DNA of 64,000 nucleotides from Clostridiales bacterium (GCA_021199255.1 JAJQIK010000013.1:29900-93899), one strand, 5' to 3'; positions 52,488 to 61,068 are shown, numbered from the stretch's first letter. Notes: generated from the sequence alone by a model not told the origin. Made by a program: numbers and translations.

Positions 52488-54239
52488 TTATTTTTTTACC
52501 TGAGGACGGGGCATTTCCCATGCATGATGGTCGGTGTGCAAAAGCAGATGGGATTGATGCGATAAGGGCTTTTCCAAAAATTCTTCGTACAGCTTGATGA
52601 CGTCTGGATTTTCGTGAGAAAACCGCCGCTTTGCGCGGCTGTCCAGATTTCTCAGGTTTTCGCTTCTCTTCGCGGCCAGCTCCACGCCGTCCCTGATGGG
52701 CTGCCCGCCTCCGCCCACGCAGCCCCCCGGACAGGCCATCACCTCCACGAAATCATAGTGCGCCTCGCCTCGCTCCAGCGCTTCTATGAGCTTTCTGGTA
52801 TTGCCCAGCCCGTTGACCACCGCTGTGCGAACGGTAAAGTCCTGAATCTGGAATAACGCTTCCTTCCACAGTTTCTCCTCCCTGCTGCTGCGCACAGCCT
52901 CAAAAGCGTCCTCCGCAGGATTGCTTCCTGTGGCCAGATAGAACGCGGAACGAAGAGCCGCCTCCATCACGCCGCCGGTGGTTCCAAAGATTACCCCTGC
53001 TCCGGTTCCTTCACCCATAGGTCTGTCGCAAGGCTTCTCCTCCAGCGTATGGGGATCGATATGCGCCATCTTAATCATGCGGTTCAGCTCTCTGGTGGTC
53101 AGTACCACGTCCACATCATTTCCCGCATATTCCTCGTAGAACAATTCCATACGGCGCTCCGCCTTCTTGGCCATACAGGGCATAATGGATACGGTCACGA
53201 TATTTTCCGGCGGCACGCCGATTTGCTTCGCAAAATAGGTTTTCATCACCGCGCCAAACATCTGCTGCGGCGATTTGGCCGTAGAGAGCCGATCTGTCAG
53301 GTGGGGATACTGGGACTTTAAGAAGCGCACCCAGCCGGGACAGCAGGAGGTAAACATCGGCATTTGCCTTGTGTCGCCCCTTTTGAAACGCTCCAGGAAC
53401 TCATTGCCCTCCTCCATAATCGTCAGGTCGGCTGAAAAAACCGTGTCAAACACATAATCAAAGCCCATTCGTTTCAGGGCGTCCACGATTTTGCCCATGG
53501 GAGTTTCCTCCGGCGTCATGCCAAACGCCTCCCCCCACGCGGTTCTCACCGCAGGAGCCACCTGCACCACCGTTACCTTCTCCCGATTGTCTATGGCCCA
53601 CCAGACCTTTTCCGTGTCGTCCCTTTCCCGCAGAGCCCCCACGGGACAATGGGTGACGCACTGGCCGCAGAGAGTACAATCGGATTCCTCTATTGTGCGG
53701 TTGCCCGACACATACACATCTGTTCTGGAACCGGTTCCCTCTATCTCCCAGACCCCCATGTCCTGAATTTTATCGCACACCTGAATACAGCGCATACACT
53801 TAATACATTTATCATTGTCCCGGATTAAGGGGAAATTTTTGTTCCATGGCAGAGGACGCAGGTTCTTTTCATAGGGAACGTCCAGAATGTTCAGATCCCT
53901 GGCAATGGTCTGCAGGGAACAGTTCCGGTTGCGGGTGCAGGTCACACAGTCCGCATTATGCTGGGACAAAATCATTTCAATGGTCTTTCTTCTATTCCTG
54001 CGCACCTTGGAGCTGTTGGTATAGACCACCATTCCCTCTTCCACCTGATTATTACAGGACGCCACCAGCTTTTCCTTGCCCTCGATTTCCACCACGCATA
54101 CGCGGCAGGCGCCGATCTCGTTGATCTCTTTCAGGTAACAGAGCCTGGGAATGGGAATCCCCGCCCTATCCGCCGCCTCCATAATGGTACAGCCCTTTTC
54201 CACTTCTATTTCCCTGTTATCGATCGTTACTTTTACCAT
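52488..54239 (-). CDS. [FeFe]-hydrogenase (multi-cluster, HndD/HydA-type)
   Basis: 583 residues. Domains in order: plant-type [2Fe-2S] (VEKGCTIMEAADRAGI), the His-Cys3 cluster (HNADCVTCTRNRNCSLQ), two [4Fe-4S] (CIKCMRCIQVCD, CTLCGQCVTHCPVG) and the H-cluster domain with TSCCPGW, MPCMAKKAE and MACPGGCVGGGGQP, then the small-subunit tail. It reduces protons or oxidises H2 using NAD(P)H/ferredoxin via the partner flavoprotein. The ATG at 54239 overlaps the partner stop by 7 bp. Cytoplasmic. Confidence 0.95.
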   Translation of the reverse strand: MVKVTIDNREIEVEKGCTIMEAADRAGIPIPRLCYLKEINEIGACRVCVVEIEGKEKLVASCNNQVEEGMVVYTNSSKVRRNRRKTIEMILSQHNADCVTCTRNRNCSLQTIARDLNILDVPYEKNLRPLPWNKNFPLIRDNDKCIKCMRCIQVCDKIQDMGVWEIEGTGSRTDVYVSGNRTIEESDCTLCGQCVTHCPVGALRERDDTEKVWWAIDNREKVTVVQVAPAVRTAWGEAFGMTPEETPMGKIVDALKRMGFDYVFDTVFSADLTIMEEGNEFLERFKRGDTRQMPMFTSCCPGWVRFLKSQYPHLTDRLSTAKSPQQMFGAVMKTYFAKQIGVPPENIVTVSIMPCMAKKAERRMELFYEEYAGNDVDVVLTTRELNRMIKMAHIDPHTLEEKPCDRPMGEGTGAGVIFGTTGGVMEAALRSAFYLATGSNPAEDAFEAVRSSREEKLWKEALFQIQDFTVRTAVVNGLGNTRKLIEALERGEAHYDFVEVMACPGGCVGGGGQPIRDGVELAAKRSENLRNLDSRAKRRFSHENPDVIKLYEEFLEKPLSHQSHLLLHTDHHAWEMPRPQVKK

Positions 54240-56065
54240 AATGTACTGCGTCCTCCTTTCAAAGCGCCAAAGCCAAAATGATCGCAGCGAAGGCATCTGG
54301 AGGCCTCCTGCCTGCACTCCGCCTCCGTCATGGGAAGCTCTACTCCCTCGAAATCGCGAACCCGTATACAGGCCTCCCGCTCCGTCATATTGACGCGCCC
54401 GCAGGGATTTCTGTCCGCCATATCCGGCTGGGGCACCTCTACTTCACTGGAAATGCTGTGATGATAGCCCAGATACTCGTCAATATTGGCTGCCAGTACC
54501 TTGGCCGCTCCAATGGCGCGCACCACCGTCGCAGGGCCGGTTGCGCAGTCGCCTCCCGCGAACACGCCGGGAAGCAGGTCGAACCCCCCGTAGCTCTGGG
54601 TCTGAATCACCCCTCTGTTAATGGGGACTCCGGCGTTGGCAAAATGCTGATACTCAATATCCTGCCCGATGGCCACGATAACGGTCTGGCAGGGAATCAC
54701 AAAATTCTCCTCGCCGGTAGCCTTCACGCTGGCTCTGCCGTTTCTGATGCTGCTGATCATCTGGGGCTGCACCACCAGTCCTGTCACTTTTCCAGCCTCA
54801 TTCTGACAAATACTGACCGGCGCCTTTAAGACCTGTACCTCCACGCCCTCCGCGACAGCGCCCTCTATTTCATCTCTAAGAGCCGTCATATCCGCAAGCC
54901 TTCTCCGGTATACGATACTGACCTTTTTCGCCCCCAGGCGCACCGCCGTCCGCACCGCGTCCATAGAGACGTTGCCGCCGCCGATCACACAGACCTCCTG
55001 CCCTTTCAAATCAACCGCCTTGTTTTTGCCCACGTCCCGCAAAAACTGCACGGCGGAAATCACGCCCTGCGCGTCCTCTCCTTCAATGCCCAGCTTCTTA
55101 TCCGTGCTGGCTCCAATGGTAATCAGAACCGCGTCGTATTGCTCCCGCAATTCGTCTATGGTAATATCAATGCCGATCCTGTGGCCATACTCCACCTGAA
55201 CGCCCGTGGCCAGAATAGCGCCAATGTCCTCGTCCAGCTTCTCCTTTGGCAGACGGTAATTCGGAATCCCATAGCGCAACATTCCGCCAAGCTTAGGCAG
55301 CATCTCATAAACCACCACCTGATGCCCCATAAGCTGTAAATAATAAGCGGTGCTCAGGCCGCCCGGTCCGCCCCCCACGATAGCTACCCGTTTCCCCGTA
55401 GGCGCGCTGCACGCAGGCGGCGCTACCTTGTCGGCAAATTCGGTCGCCATTCGCTTCAATCCCCTGATATTCACGGCGTCGTCCACCATATTTCTGCGGC
55501 ATCTCGCCTCACAGGGATGCTCGCAGATAAATCCGCAGGTGGTGGGGAACGGATTGTCCTTACGGATCAGGCGCACCGCATCCTCATAACGCCCTTCATG
55601 CACTAAAGCTATGTATCCCGGAATATCCACGCCTGCCGGGCATAAAGAAACACAGGGTACCGGCTGCTGGTAAGTACAGGTACAGCGCCCCTGTTCAATA
55701 TGGGATACATATTCGTCATGAAAACCAATCAGCCCCTTATAGACCATATTGGCCGCTTCATAGCCAATGGCGCAGTCCGCCGATTCCATAATGCTTTCCG
55801 CAGTCTCCCTGATCTCCTCCAGAATATCTAACGACGCCCTGCCCTCAAGCACATCTGTAATCATGGTCTTTAGCTGTCCCAGCCCTACCCTGCAGGGCAC
55901 ACATTTCCCGCAAGTCTGCGCATGGCACAGCTCCAAAAATGCCTTTGACATATCAATCGGACATAAGCCCGACGGACTTGCCTCAATCCTTCTCTCCAGA
56001 TCCTTGTAAAGCTCTTCTACCACGAGCTGAGCCTTATTCGGGATTGGAATTTCCAGTCTGCTCAT
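54233..56065 (-). CDS. NuoF-like/GltD-like fusion flavoprotein, hydrogenase partner
   Basis: 610 residues. The first ~125 residues correspond to the C-terminal [4Fe-4S] part of NuoF/HydB (CGKCVPCRVGLGQL...ADCAIGYEA) without its FMN/NADH-binding domain. The rest is a GltD-like FAD/NAD(P) oxidoreductase: a ferredoxin-like Cys cluster (FICEHPCEARCRRN), FAD site (VAIVGGGPGGLSTAYYL), NAD(P) site (VCVIGGGNVSMDAVRTAVRLG) and GVFAGGDCATGPATVVRAIGAA. It probably shuttles electrons between NAD(P)H and the hydrogenase. It is the first gene of the operon. Confidence 0.9.
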   Translation of the reverse strand: MSRLEIPIPNKAQLVVEELYKDLERRIEASPSGLCPIDMSKAFLELCHAQTCGKCVPCRVGLGQLKTMITDVLEGRASLDILEEIRETAESIMESADCAIGYEAANMVYKGLIGFHDEYVSHIEQGRCTCTYQQPVPCVSLCPAGVDIPGYIALVHEGRYEDAVRLIRKDNPFPTTCGFICEHPCEARCRRNMVDDAVNIRGLKRMATEFADKVAPPACSAPTGKRVAIVGGGPGGLSTAYYLQLMGHQVVVYEMLPKLGGMLRYGIPNYRLPKEKLDEDIGAILATGVQVEYGHRIGIDITIDELREQYDAVLITIGASTDKKLGIEGEDAQGVISAVQFLRDVGKNKAVDLKGQEVCVIGGGNVSMDAVRTAVRLGAKKVSIVYRRRLADMTALRDEIEGAVAEGVEVQVLKAPVSICQNEAGKVTGLVVQPQMISSIRNGRASVKATGEENFVIPCQTVIVAIGQDIEYQHFANAGVPINRGVIQTQSYGGFDLLPGVFAGGDCATGPATVVRAIGAAKVLAANIDEYLGYHHSISSEVEVPQPDMADRNPCGRVNMTEREACIRVRDFEGVELPMTEAECRQEASRCLRCDHFGFGALKGGRSTLW

Positions 56066-56087
56066 GAAACCCCTCCCAATCGTTTTT

Positions 56088-56142
56088 TATCTTAAATGTA
56101 AGCGCTTACATTTAAGATAGCACAAGCGAGGGGAATTTTCAA
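56088..56142 (-). promoter_or_regulatory. Promoter of the hydrogenase operon with 32-bp perfect palindrome
   Basis: TTGAAA (56137-56142) and TATCTT (56114-56119) on the minus strand, 17 bp apart. The -10 box overlaps one end of a perfect palindrome at 56088-56119, arms TATCTTAAATGTAAGC and GCTTACATTTAAGATA. Its centre is the same TGTAAGCGCTTACA found at uxaC. An operator is far more likely than a terminator because no T-run follows. Confidence 0.8.
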
Positions 56143-56145
56143 GTA

Positions 56146-56480
56146 TCATTTCAACTGTTCTGGCAGTAATTTGATCAGCATGGTAATAAAAACCGAGCCG
56201 ACGTTATGAACCGGCGCAACGCCAACCGGCTTTAATGTTCCGATGATTGCAAGAATGATTGGCAATCGATGAACCGCTTGAATATACCCGCCTGTACCTT
56301 GACGGAAATATGCATATGGGGTAGATGCGGAAGATTCACTGGAATTTTTCACACTTAATATCTGATATTTTCCCTATCCCGCTTAAAAGTGGACGCTCCG
56401 AAAGTTGCTCTGCCGATGCGCAAAGGCGATATAGTTCCCTGTCGGTAAATTCCCCCCTCAATGCTTGAAACTCTACTGTA
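56146..56480 (-). pseudogene. Decayed heavy-metal P1B-ATPase
   Basis: Two pieces of one family survive. At about 56395-56470 a frame reads EFTDRELYRLCASAEQLSERPL, like EEIYSFCAAAEQLSEHPL of the intact ATPase at 1511-3397. At 56146-56270 another frame reads LPIILAIIGTLKPV then VHNVGSVFITMLIKLL, like its last membrane helices. The region between them is deleted or scrambled. 56481-56585 shows no clear gene. Confidence 0.75.
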
Positions 56481-56585
56481 ATTATCTCCAAACAGACAAA
56501 AAAGAGCGGCTGTGACAGGCGCCCTTAGACTGCTTCGGTCAAGACAACTGACGATAGAAACCATCAGGCAAATCCGCTAAAGACT

Positions 56586-57233
56586 CTATTTCTGCCCTTT
56601 TCCGGGTTTCAGGGAACAGCTTCCGTTTAACGCATACCGGCAGTCGCAGCAGTCATCCCCGTAACCCAACGTTTTCGTCCGATGAAATCCATTTTTCATA
56701 TAATAAGCGACGATATAGTCTACCGCACAGATTCCCGGCAGGATGCCTCCTGCGTCAAACTTATCCGCATAGGCAATGAATCCGCATTTCTTGATTTTAA
56801 TCATAAACTCGTTCTCGTTTATATCCTTATACTCAATTTCCCAATCGAAAGGATGCAGCTTTCCACTTCTCTGCCGAAGCATATGGCGCTTCGCCTTTTT
56901 CCGGAAGCTGTTGAGATATGCCTTTCCAACCATGTGCAGCAGCGGCTTCGGAACGGTAAGCAGCATTTTTTCATTCATATGCCACATAAGCTCATCCGCC
57001 TGCTTTCGCTCCATTCCCAATTCCATCATTGCCTTGTACCACGCAACATAAGAGGGTGCATAAGCGTAATTAAAGGAGAAGATGCTTTTCCCGATATCAG
57101 GAGTTTCCTTAAGCACTTTCTTAAACCAGGAATCCGACCTGTTTTTAAATTGGATATAAAACTCTTTTCCATACATCTGTATGATTATTTTCCTACTTCT
57201 TGTCATCGTCAGATAATAGATAAATCTCATCAT
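56586..57233 (-). CDS. L-2-amino-thiazoline-4-carboxylic acid hydrolase-like protein
   Basis: About 215 residues. The layout is a helical N-terminal half (ADELMWHMNEKMLLTVPKP), then FDWEIEYKD, KKCGFIAYADKFDAGGILPGIC and a final Cys-rich GYGDDCCDCRYALNG. It resembles proteins annotated as ATC hydrolase-like (L-cysteine-forming in the namesake), but most members have unknown substrates. GGAGG lies nine bases before the ATG. It is the last gene of a cassette with reductase- and hydrolase-like genes and is related to 63137-63853. Confidence 0.7.
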   Translation of the reverse strand: MMRFIYYLTMTRSRKIIIQMYGKEFYIQFKNRSDSWFKKVLKETPDIGKSIFSFNYAYAPSYVAWYKAMMELGMERKQADELMWHMNEKMLLTVPKPLLHMVGKAYLNSFRKKAKRHMLRQRSGKLHPFDWEIEYKDINENEFMIKIKKCGFIAYADKFDAGGILPGICAVDYIVAYYMKNGFHRTKTLGYGDDCCDCRYALNGSCSLKPGKGQK

Positions 57234-57340
57234 CGCGCAAATCCTCCCAGCCAACTGCAGATTGTATCCAAAACCAGCTTCCCGTTGCCTGCATTGCAGT
57301 GGTTTTCAGTCGTTTGCCCATTCCATTCAAAAGCTTGTCC

Positions 57341-58282
57341 TTATCTCTCCTCAATCATGGAAGCGCTACGCAGTCTTTCCCATGCCGGATTGGGAAGTCC
57401 CGCCCGCCTGCGCAGGCTCTCAAATTTTGCATCAAGATACTTCATTTCTTCTACCGCGTGCATAGCGTGGTCACTGACCGAAAGCCGACCGATCGGCGTT
57501 TTATATATGACAAAAAATATCGCCGCCATAACGATTCGCTTCGCTCCTGAAAAACACTTTTCATCCCCGATGGGGAGAATAGGAATACCGAGTTCCTGTA
57601 ATACAGAATAGCCTTCCAGATCGGCGTCCAGAATGGCTTTCCTCTGCCTGTGCGCAGCCTTCTGCAGACGCCCGTCCATGATATAGCAGACGTAACACAT
57701 GGGCAGAACGCATACGGCATGGCATTTCAGCCATGCGTCCATCTGGTTCTCCCAGACCAGGCGACAGCCTGTCCCCTTAAAAGCTTCCTTCAGCTTTTCC
57801 TGAAACGCATGTGACAAGGGCGTATTAAGCCCGCCTACTGTCATTCCGACACCCGCGTGAATACTAATAACCTTCCCGTTTTCCCGCCTTCCCGCTGTTC
57901 CCTGAAAGCCAAATGCAATTTCTCTCTCCACAGGCGAATCAGCCATCGCCAGCCGGGCGGTCTCCTCGGCCGCCATATTGTTGCCCACAAATACGATATG
58001 GGGGCTTGTGTTCTTTGCGATAATCGGAACGACTTCGGGGAGCTGCGACGCCTGCATGACGACGAAAATCAGGTCGTACCTGTCGCCCGGCTCCAATACG
58101 TCAATCGTTCTTAAGCGGTCAACCGTTGTTTTCCTTTGCACATAATGACGGATTGCCAGTCCATTGTTGTCGATGGTTTCTTTCCACTTCCCACGGGCAA
58201 AAAGGATAACGTCATTCTTTTTGCAAAGCATATGGGCAAGCTCGCAGCCAATGACACCCGCGCCATAAATCAGAATTTTCAT
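57341..58282 (-). CDS. Ketopantoate reductase-like (ApbA/PanE family) protein 1
   Basis: 313 residues. Rossmann-fold NADP site at the start (MKILIYGAGVIGCELAHML), then LIFVVMQASQLPEVVPII. The C-terminal helical domain has KCHAVCVLPMCY with the Lys in the family's catalytic position. It is probably not true PanE; such paralogues occur with hydrolase-like genes. The start is the ATG at 58282, one base after the stop of the small ORF in the structured repeat, which supplies the GGGG ribosome-binding site. An N-terminal extension into the repeat is not real. Confidence 0.85.
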   Translation of the reverse strand: MKILIYGAGVIGCELAHMLCKKNDVILFARGKWKETIDNNGLAIRHYVQRKTTVDRLRTIDVLEPGDRYDLIFVVMQASQLPEVVPIIAKNTSPHIVFVGNNMAAEETARLAMADSPVEREIAFGFQGTAGRRENGKVISIHAGVGMTVGGLNTPLSHAFQEKLKEAFKGTGCRLVWENQMDAWLKCHAVCVLPMCYVCYIMDGRLQKAAHRQRKAILDADLEGYSVLQELGIPILPIGDEKCFSGAKRIVMAAIFFVIYKTPIGRLSVSDHAMHAVEEMKYLDAKFESLRRRAGLPNPAWERLRSASMIEER

Positions 58283-58448
58283 ACTAATCCCCATTTCTGA
58301 GCAACTTGTTGCGAAGCGGCGGCGAGGAATCCGTGAAGACGGTTTCTCGTCTGCCATCAGGGCTATTTGCTTTCGCCCAGAAACAAATAGCCAAATCCAC
58401 TTCCAGAGGATTGTGAAAAATCAGCACATCAGTGTGATTTTTCATACT
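58283..58448 (-). repeat. Structured 166-bp repeat, copy 2
   Basis: The same length as copy 1 at 9810-9975 and 97-98% identical. It is inserted between the hydrolase gene and the ApbA-like gene, exactly at the start codon: AGTATGAAAA occurs at both of its ends. Its third hairpin shows a C-G pair of copy 1 changed to U-A (both bases altered). The last ten bases, GGGGATTAGT, act as the ribosome-binding site for the following gene. Confidence 0.88.
58284..58445 (-). CDS. Small leader ORF inside structured repeat copy 2
   Basis: 53 codons starting MKNHTDVLIFHNPLEVDLAI and ending LLRNGD. GGGAGGACAGT precedes the ATG. Its TAG stop lies one base before the ATG of the ApbA-like gene (TAGTATG), so translation could be coupled. 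In copy 1 the same frame ends after 22 codons at TGA. Whether a peptide is made is unknown; the reading frame may be a by-product of the RNA structure. Confidence 0.45.
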   Translation of the reverse strand: MKNHTDVLIFHNPLEVDLAICFWAKANSPDGRRETVFTDSSPPLRNKLLRNGD

Positions 58449-58471
58449 GTCCTCCCTCTCTGCAAGCAGAT

Positions 58472-59260
58472 TCATTCACCTGTCAATATGCCGCAGCAAC
58501 TTCCAACCTCACATACCCATTTCTGCGGATAGCAGGCCAGCAGCTCCTCATGCTGCAGGTCATGGTGGAGGATATCCGGGTCGGCAAAGTGCTGCCGGTA
58601 GCGCGCTTCGTACTGTTCGCCCATCTTTGTGGCGTAGAAGCAATGAATGACCGTGCCATCGGCGCTGATTTTATCCTCCAGCGGCGTGACCAAATCGGAG
58701 TAAAACTGGTTGTAAATGCTCTCCCGTTTCACAAAGGCCATTCGGGTCGTTCCCATGCCAAACATGGACAGCATTTTGCCCAAATAGACTCGTTCCTCCG
58801 GGGGACATTTTTCCACCCGCCTATTCATCCAATTTGGAAGCTTACCCTTGCGCAACATTCCCTGAAGAATAGGAGCCATCAAACGCGCCTTAAGGCTTGC
58901 CGCAAAAGGGCTGCTCTGGTCTAAATCCGAGCTGCCGAGGATACCGTGGTCGATGTGTATTCGCCCTCTCTGCACCAGCAGCCCCACAAAGGAGCCGCCC
59001 AGGGAACAGCCATAGGCACAGCAGATTTTCCCGTTAAAACGCTTTTGTATATATGCCTCTATCTTTTCTGTTTCCTCTGTCATAGACGGAAAAACCGTGT
59101 CCTCCGTTTCGTCAAAGCCGTCATAGGAAACGCAGACCACATAGAAGCTCCGCTCCAGCAGGGGAATCACCTCGCCGAAGGTAGCTTTCCAGTGGCAGCA
59201 AGTTCCCGGAAGCAGCAGGATAACAGGTTTGTTTTTGTCTCCAAATTCATAAGTTTTCAT
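58472..59260 (-). CDS. Alpha/beta hydrolase
   Basis: 262 residues. Serine hydrolase fold: LLLPGTCCHWKATFGEVIP with the oxyanion region, then the nucleophile elbow YGCSLGGSFVGLL (Ser of G-x-S-x-G). The Asp and His of the triad are not certain. Its start overlaps the preceding reductase gene by 14 bp. It likely acts on an ester or lipid of unknown nature. Confidence 0.82.
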   Translation of the reverse strand: MKTYEFGDKNKPVILLLPGTCCHWKATFGEVIPLLERSFYVVCVSYDGFDETEDTVFPSMTEETEKIEAYIQKRFNGKICCAYGCSLGGSFVGLLVQRGRIHIDHGILGSSDLDQSSPFAASLKARLMAPILQGMLRKGKLPNWMNRRVEKCPPEERVYLGKMLSMFGMGTTRMAFVKRESIYNQFYSDLVTPLEDKISADGTVIHCFYATKMGEQYEARYRQHFADPDILHHDLQHEELLACYPQKWVCEVGSCCGILTGE

Positions 59261-60134
59261 CGTCGTTCCCTCCCATAAAGTTATAAAAGTCTCTGTGTAG
59301 CTGCCTCATTTCCTCCGGTGATTTCATGGCATGGCGATACATAAACACATCGCCAAAATGACTTCTGAAAACCATTGTCAGCCCGATCCGCAAGAGGAAT
59401 TGCGGGCAAATCCGCAGGAGATGAAATTTCAGCGGCAACAACAGGAATCGCTTCGACAGTTCCTGAAAATTGGACTTCAACTCACGGGCTGTCTGTGCCA
59501 TGATGTCCTTATCCCTGTATACATTCGCGGGTTCGTCCGACCGGTAATAGGCATCCGCGAGCGGTACGACCAAGCCGAGATGGGAGATTTGCCAGTGGTG
59601 CATATTGGGAACGATCTGATATGGGATACCGCTTCTCTTAAAAATCTGTGCCAGCACAACTGTCCGTTCGCTCCGCTGCCCATTGATCTCGCCAAATGTT
59701 GTGGGCTGAAGCAGGGAAGGAGTCAGCGCCGCATCCAGAACACCATCTACAATGCTCCCGCCCGCTCCGGGAAAGGCGGGGAGCAGCCGCCCGGCTCCAA
59801 GAATTGCTTCCCATTCTTCATACCCTTTTACCGTGTTGATCATCGTCACGACGGTGGGGCTGAGATTGCTTTGCAGTTCACGCAGCGCCGGTTCCGCCTG
59901 TTCTGCACGGACGGCCAAGAATATAAATGCGTAACAGTCCTCGTCCGACAGCTGCGCAAGGACGGTCACATCCGCCTTTTGGACGCTGTCTCTATCCCGA
60001 TATAAAAGTCCCTTTGTTTTCAGCTCCTGAAGCCGTCTGCCTCTGGCATAGACAGAGACTTCATAACCGGCTTTAGAAAATAAAACGGCATACAGGCTGC
60101 CGATAACACCCGCACCATAGATCAAAATCCTCAT
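59247..60134 (-). CDS. Ketopantoate reductase-like (ApbA/PanE family) protein 2
   Basis: 295 residues. NADP-binding start MRILIYGAGVIGSLYAVLF, FIFLAVRAEQAEPAL and TMINTVKGYEEWEAILG. The C-terminal domain is helical. It is clearly related to the protein at 57341-58282 but well diverged. Overlaps the hydrolase gene by 14 bp and follows the small membrane gene by 18 bp; all are one operon. Confidence 0.85.
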   Translation of the reverse strand: MRILIYGAGVIGSLYAVLFSKAGYEVSVYARGRRLQELKTKGLLYRDRDSVQKADVTVLAQLSDEDCYAFIFLAVRAEQAEPALRELQSNLSPTVVTMINTVKGYEEWEAILGAGRLLPAFPGAGGSIVDGVLDAALTPSLLQPTTFGEINGQRSERTVVLAQIFKRSGIPYQIVPNMHHWQISHLGLVVPLADAYYRSDEPANVYRDKDIMAQTARELKSNFQELSKRFLLLPLKFHLLRICPQFLLRIGLTMVFRSHFGDVFMYRHAMKSPEEMRQLHRDFYNFMGGNDDENL

Positions 60135-60152
60135 ATTTCCGCTCCATAAATA

Positions 60153-60650
60153 TCATGAAAACAGCACTCCGCAGCCCAGCGCCAGCAAAGCGCAGGCGAG
60201 GATATACACGATAAAATGTACAATATGCGCCTTCTTGTTGTAGCCGAACATCTGCGGTCCCACAATGCCCTTCGTCTCCGGGTAAAAATGGGGGAAGAAA
60301 TTGGAGTGGCAGAGCAGATACCAGTCAAAAAAGAGAATGTCGTAAATCTCCATCCCGTAGAGCATGACGAGAAAGCGGGGGAAATATTGGAACGACCCAA
60401 AGTTATTTCTTGCACCGTCCCAGATTCCCAGAGCAAATGCGCCAATGAACAGCAGTACGGCGATTGCAACGATCACCCAGCCGATGATATGCGCTCCCTT
60501 GAATCTCTCTTTCCTGTCCGGAATCACGGCTAAGTTCTCTTTCGGCGCAGAGGAGAAAAGCCGCTTGTCCTGGATAAAGCCGACTGCGCCGTATAGCATG
60601 AAAAAATAGCCGAGCATAAACATAAGCGTGGAAATAAGCGTTATTTTCAT
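60153..60650 (-). CDS. Small four-helix membrane protein (cassette A)
   Basis: 165 residues with about four membrane helices (LISTLMFMLGYFFMLYGAVG, IIGWVIVAIAVLLFIGAFAL, FLVMLYGMEIYDILFFDWYLL, FIVYILACALLALGCGVL). The EIYDILFFDWY segment and following loop resemble VFDKVFMDYYWVG in the protein at 62576-63079, so they are probably one family. Function unknown. Confidence 0.75.
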   Translation of the reverse strand: MKITLISTLMFMLGYFFMLYGAVGFIQDKRLFSSAPKENLAVIPDRKERFKGAHIIGWVIVAIAVLLFIGAFALGIWDGARNNFGSFQYFPRFLVMLYGMEIYDILFFDWYLLCHSNFFPHFYPETKGIVGPQMFGYNKKAHIVHFIVYILACALLALGCGVLFS

Positions 60651-60714
60651 GACAGTTTCCTCCTTTTATGGACTGTTTTCCGATTCACGCCACGGTAAAA
60701 CGCCCGTGGGCTTT

Positions 60715-60978
60715 TTACTTCCTGCCCACCAGCATACGGGAATTCCCAAGCATCATCAACGCCGCACGGCGTTCCGAGCCGAACACAAGCTCTGACATAT
60801 TCACCAGCCGTACGTCCTCATAGCCCATGTCCCGCAGCTTCTGTGCAAACGCCTCCATATCGCCGTACATCTTCGGCTTCATGCAATCGTTTATCGCAAA
60901 CACACCGCCTTTTTTCAAAACCCGCAGGCTTTCCAGAAGCAATTCCTGCTTATCGGAACCCATGATGTTGTGATACAC
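60715..60978 (-). pseudogene. C-terminal fragment of a SAM-dependent methyltransferase
   Basis: About 88 codons from a GTG: VYHNIMGSDKQELLLESLRVL, LKKGGVFAINDCM and ERRAALMMLGNSRML match the last third of a class I methyltransferase. The SAM-binding N-terminal part is absent: a stop lies a few codons upstream, and a short stretch in another frame (FPFYGDVYNRMIF) suggests decay. A near-identical C-terminus occurs at the right edge of the window. Confidence 0.75.
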
Positions 60979-61068
60979 ATAGTTGCTGATTATGCTTCAT
61001 AAAAATCATTCTGTTATAAACGTCACCGTAAAACGGGAAGTTGTCTGCTTGAGGGTTCTTTATAGTAG

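Noticed and set aside
56088-56119. The 32-bp palindrome as a transcription terminator
   Set aside because: There is no loop and no T-run after it in either direction that fits. It overlaps a -10 box, and its core matches other operator-like sites.
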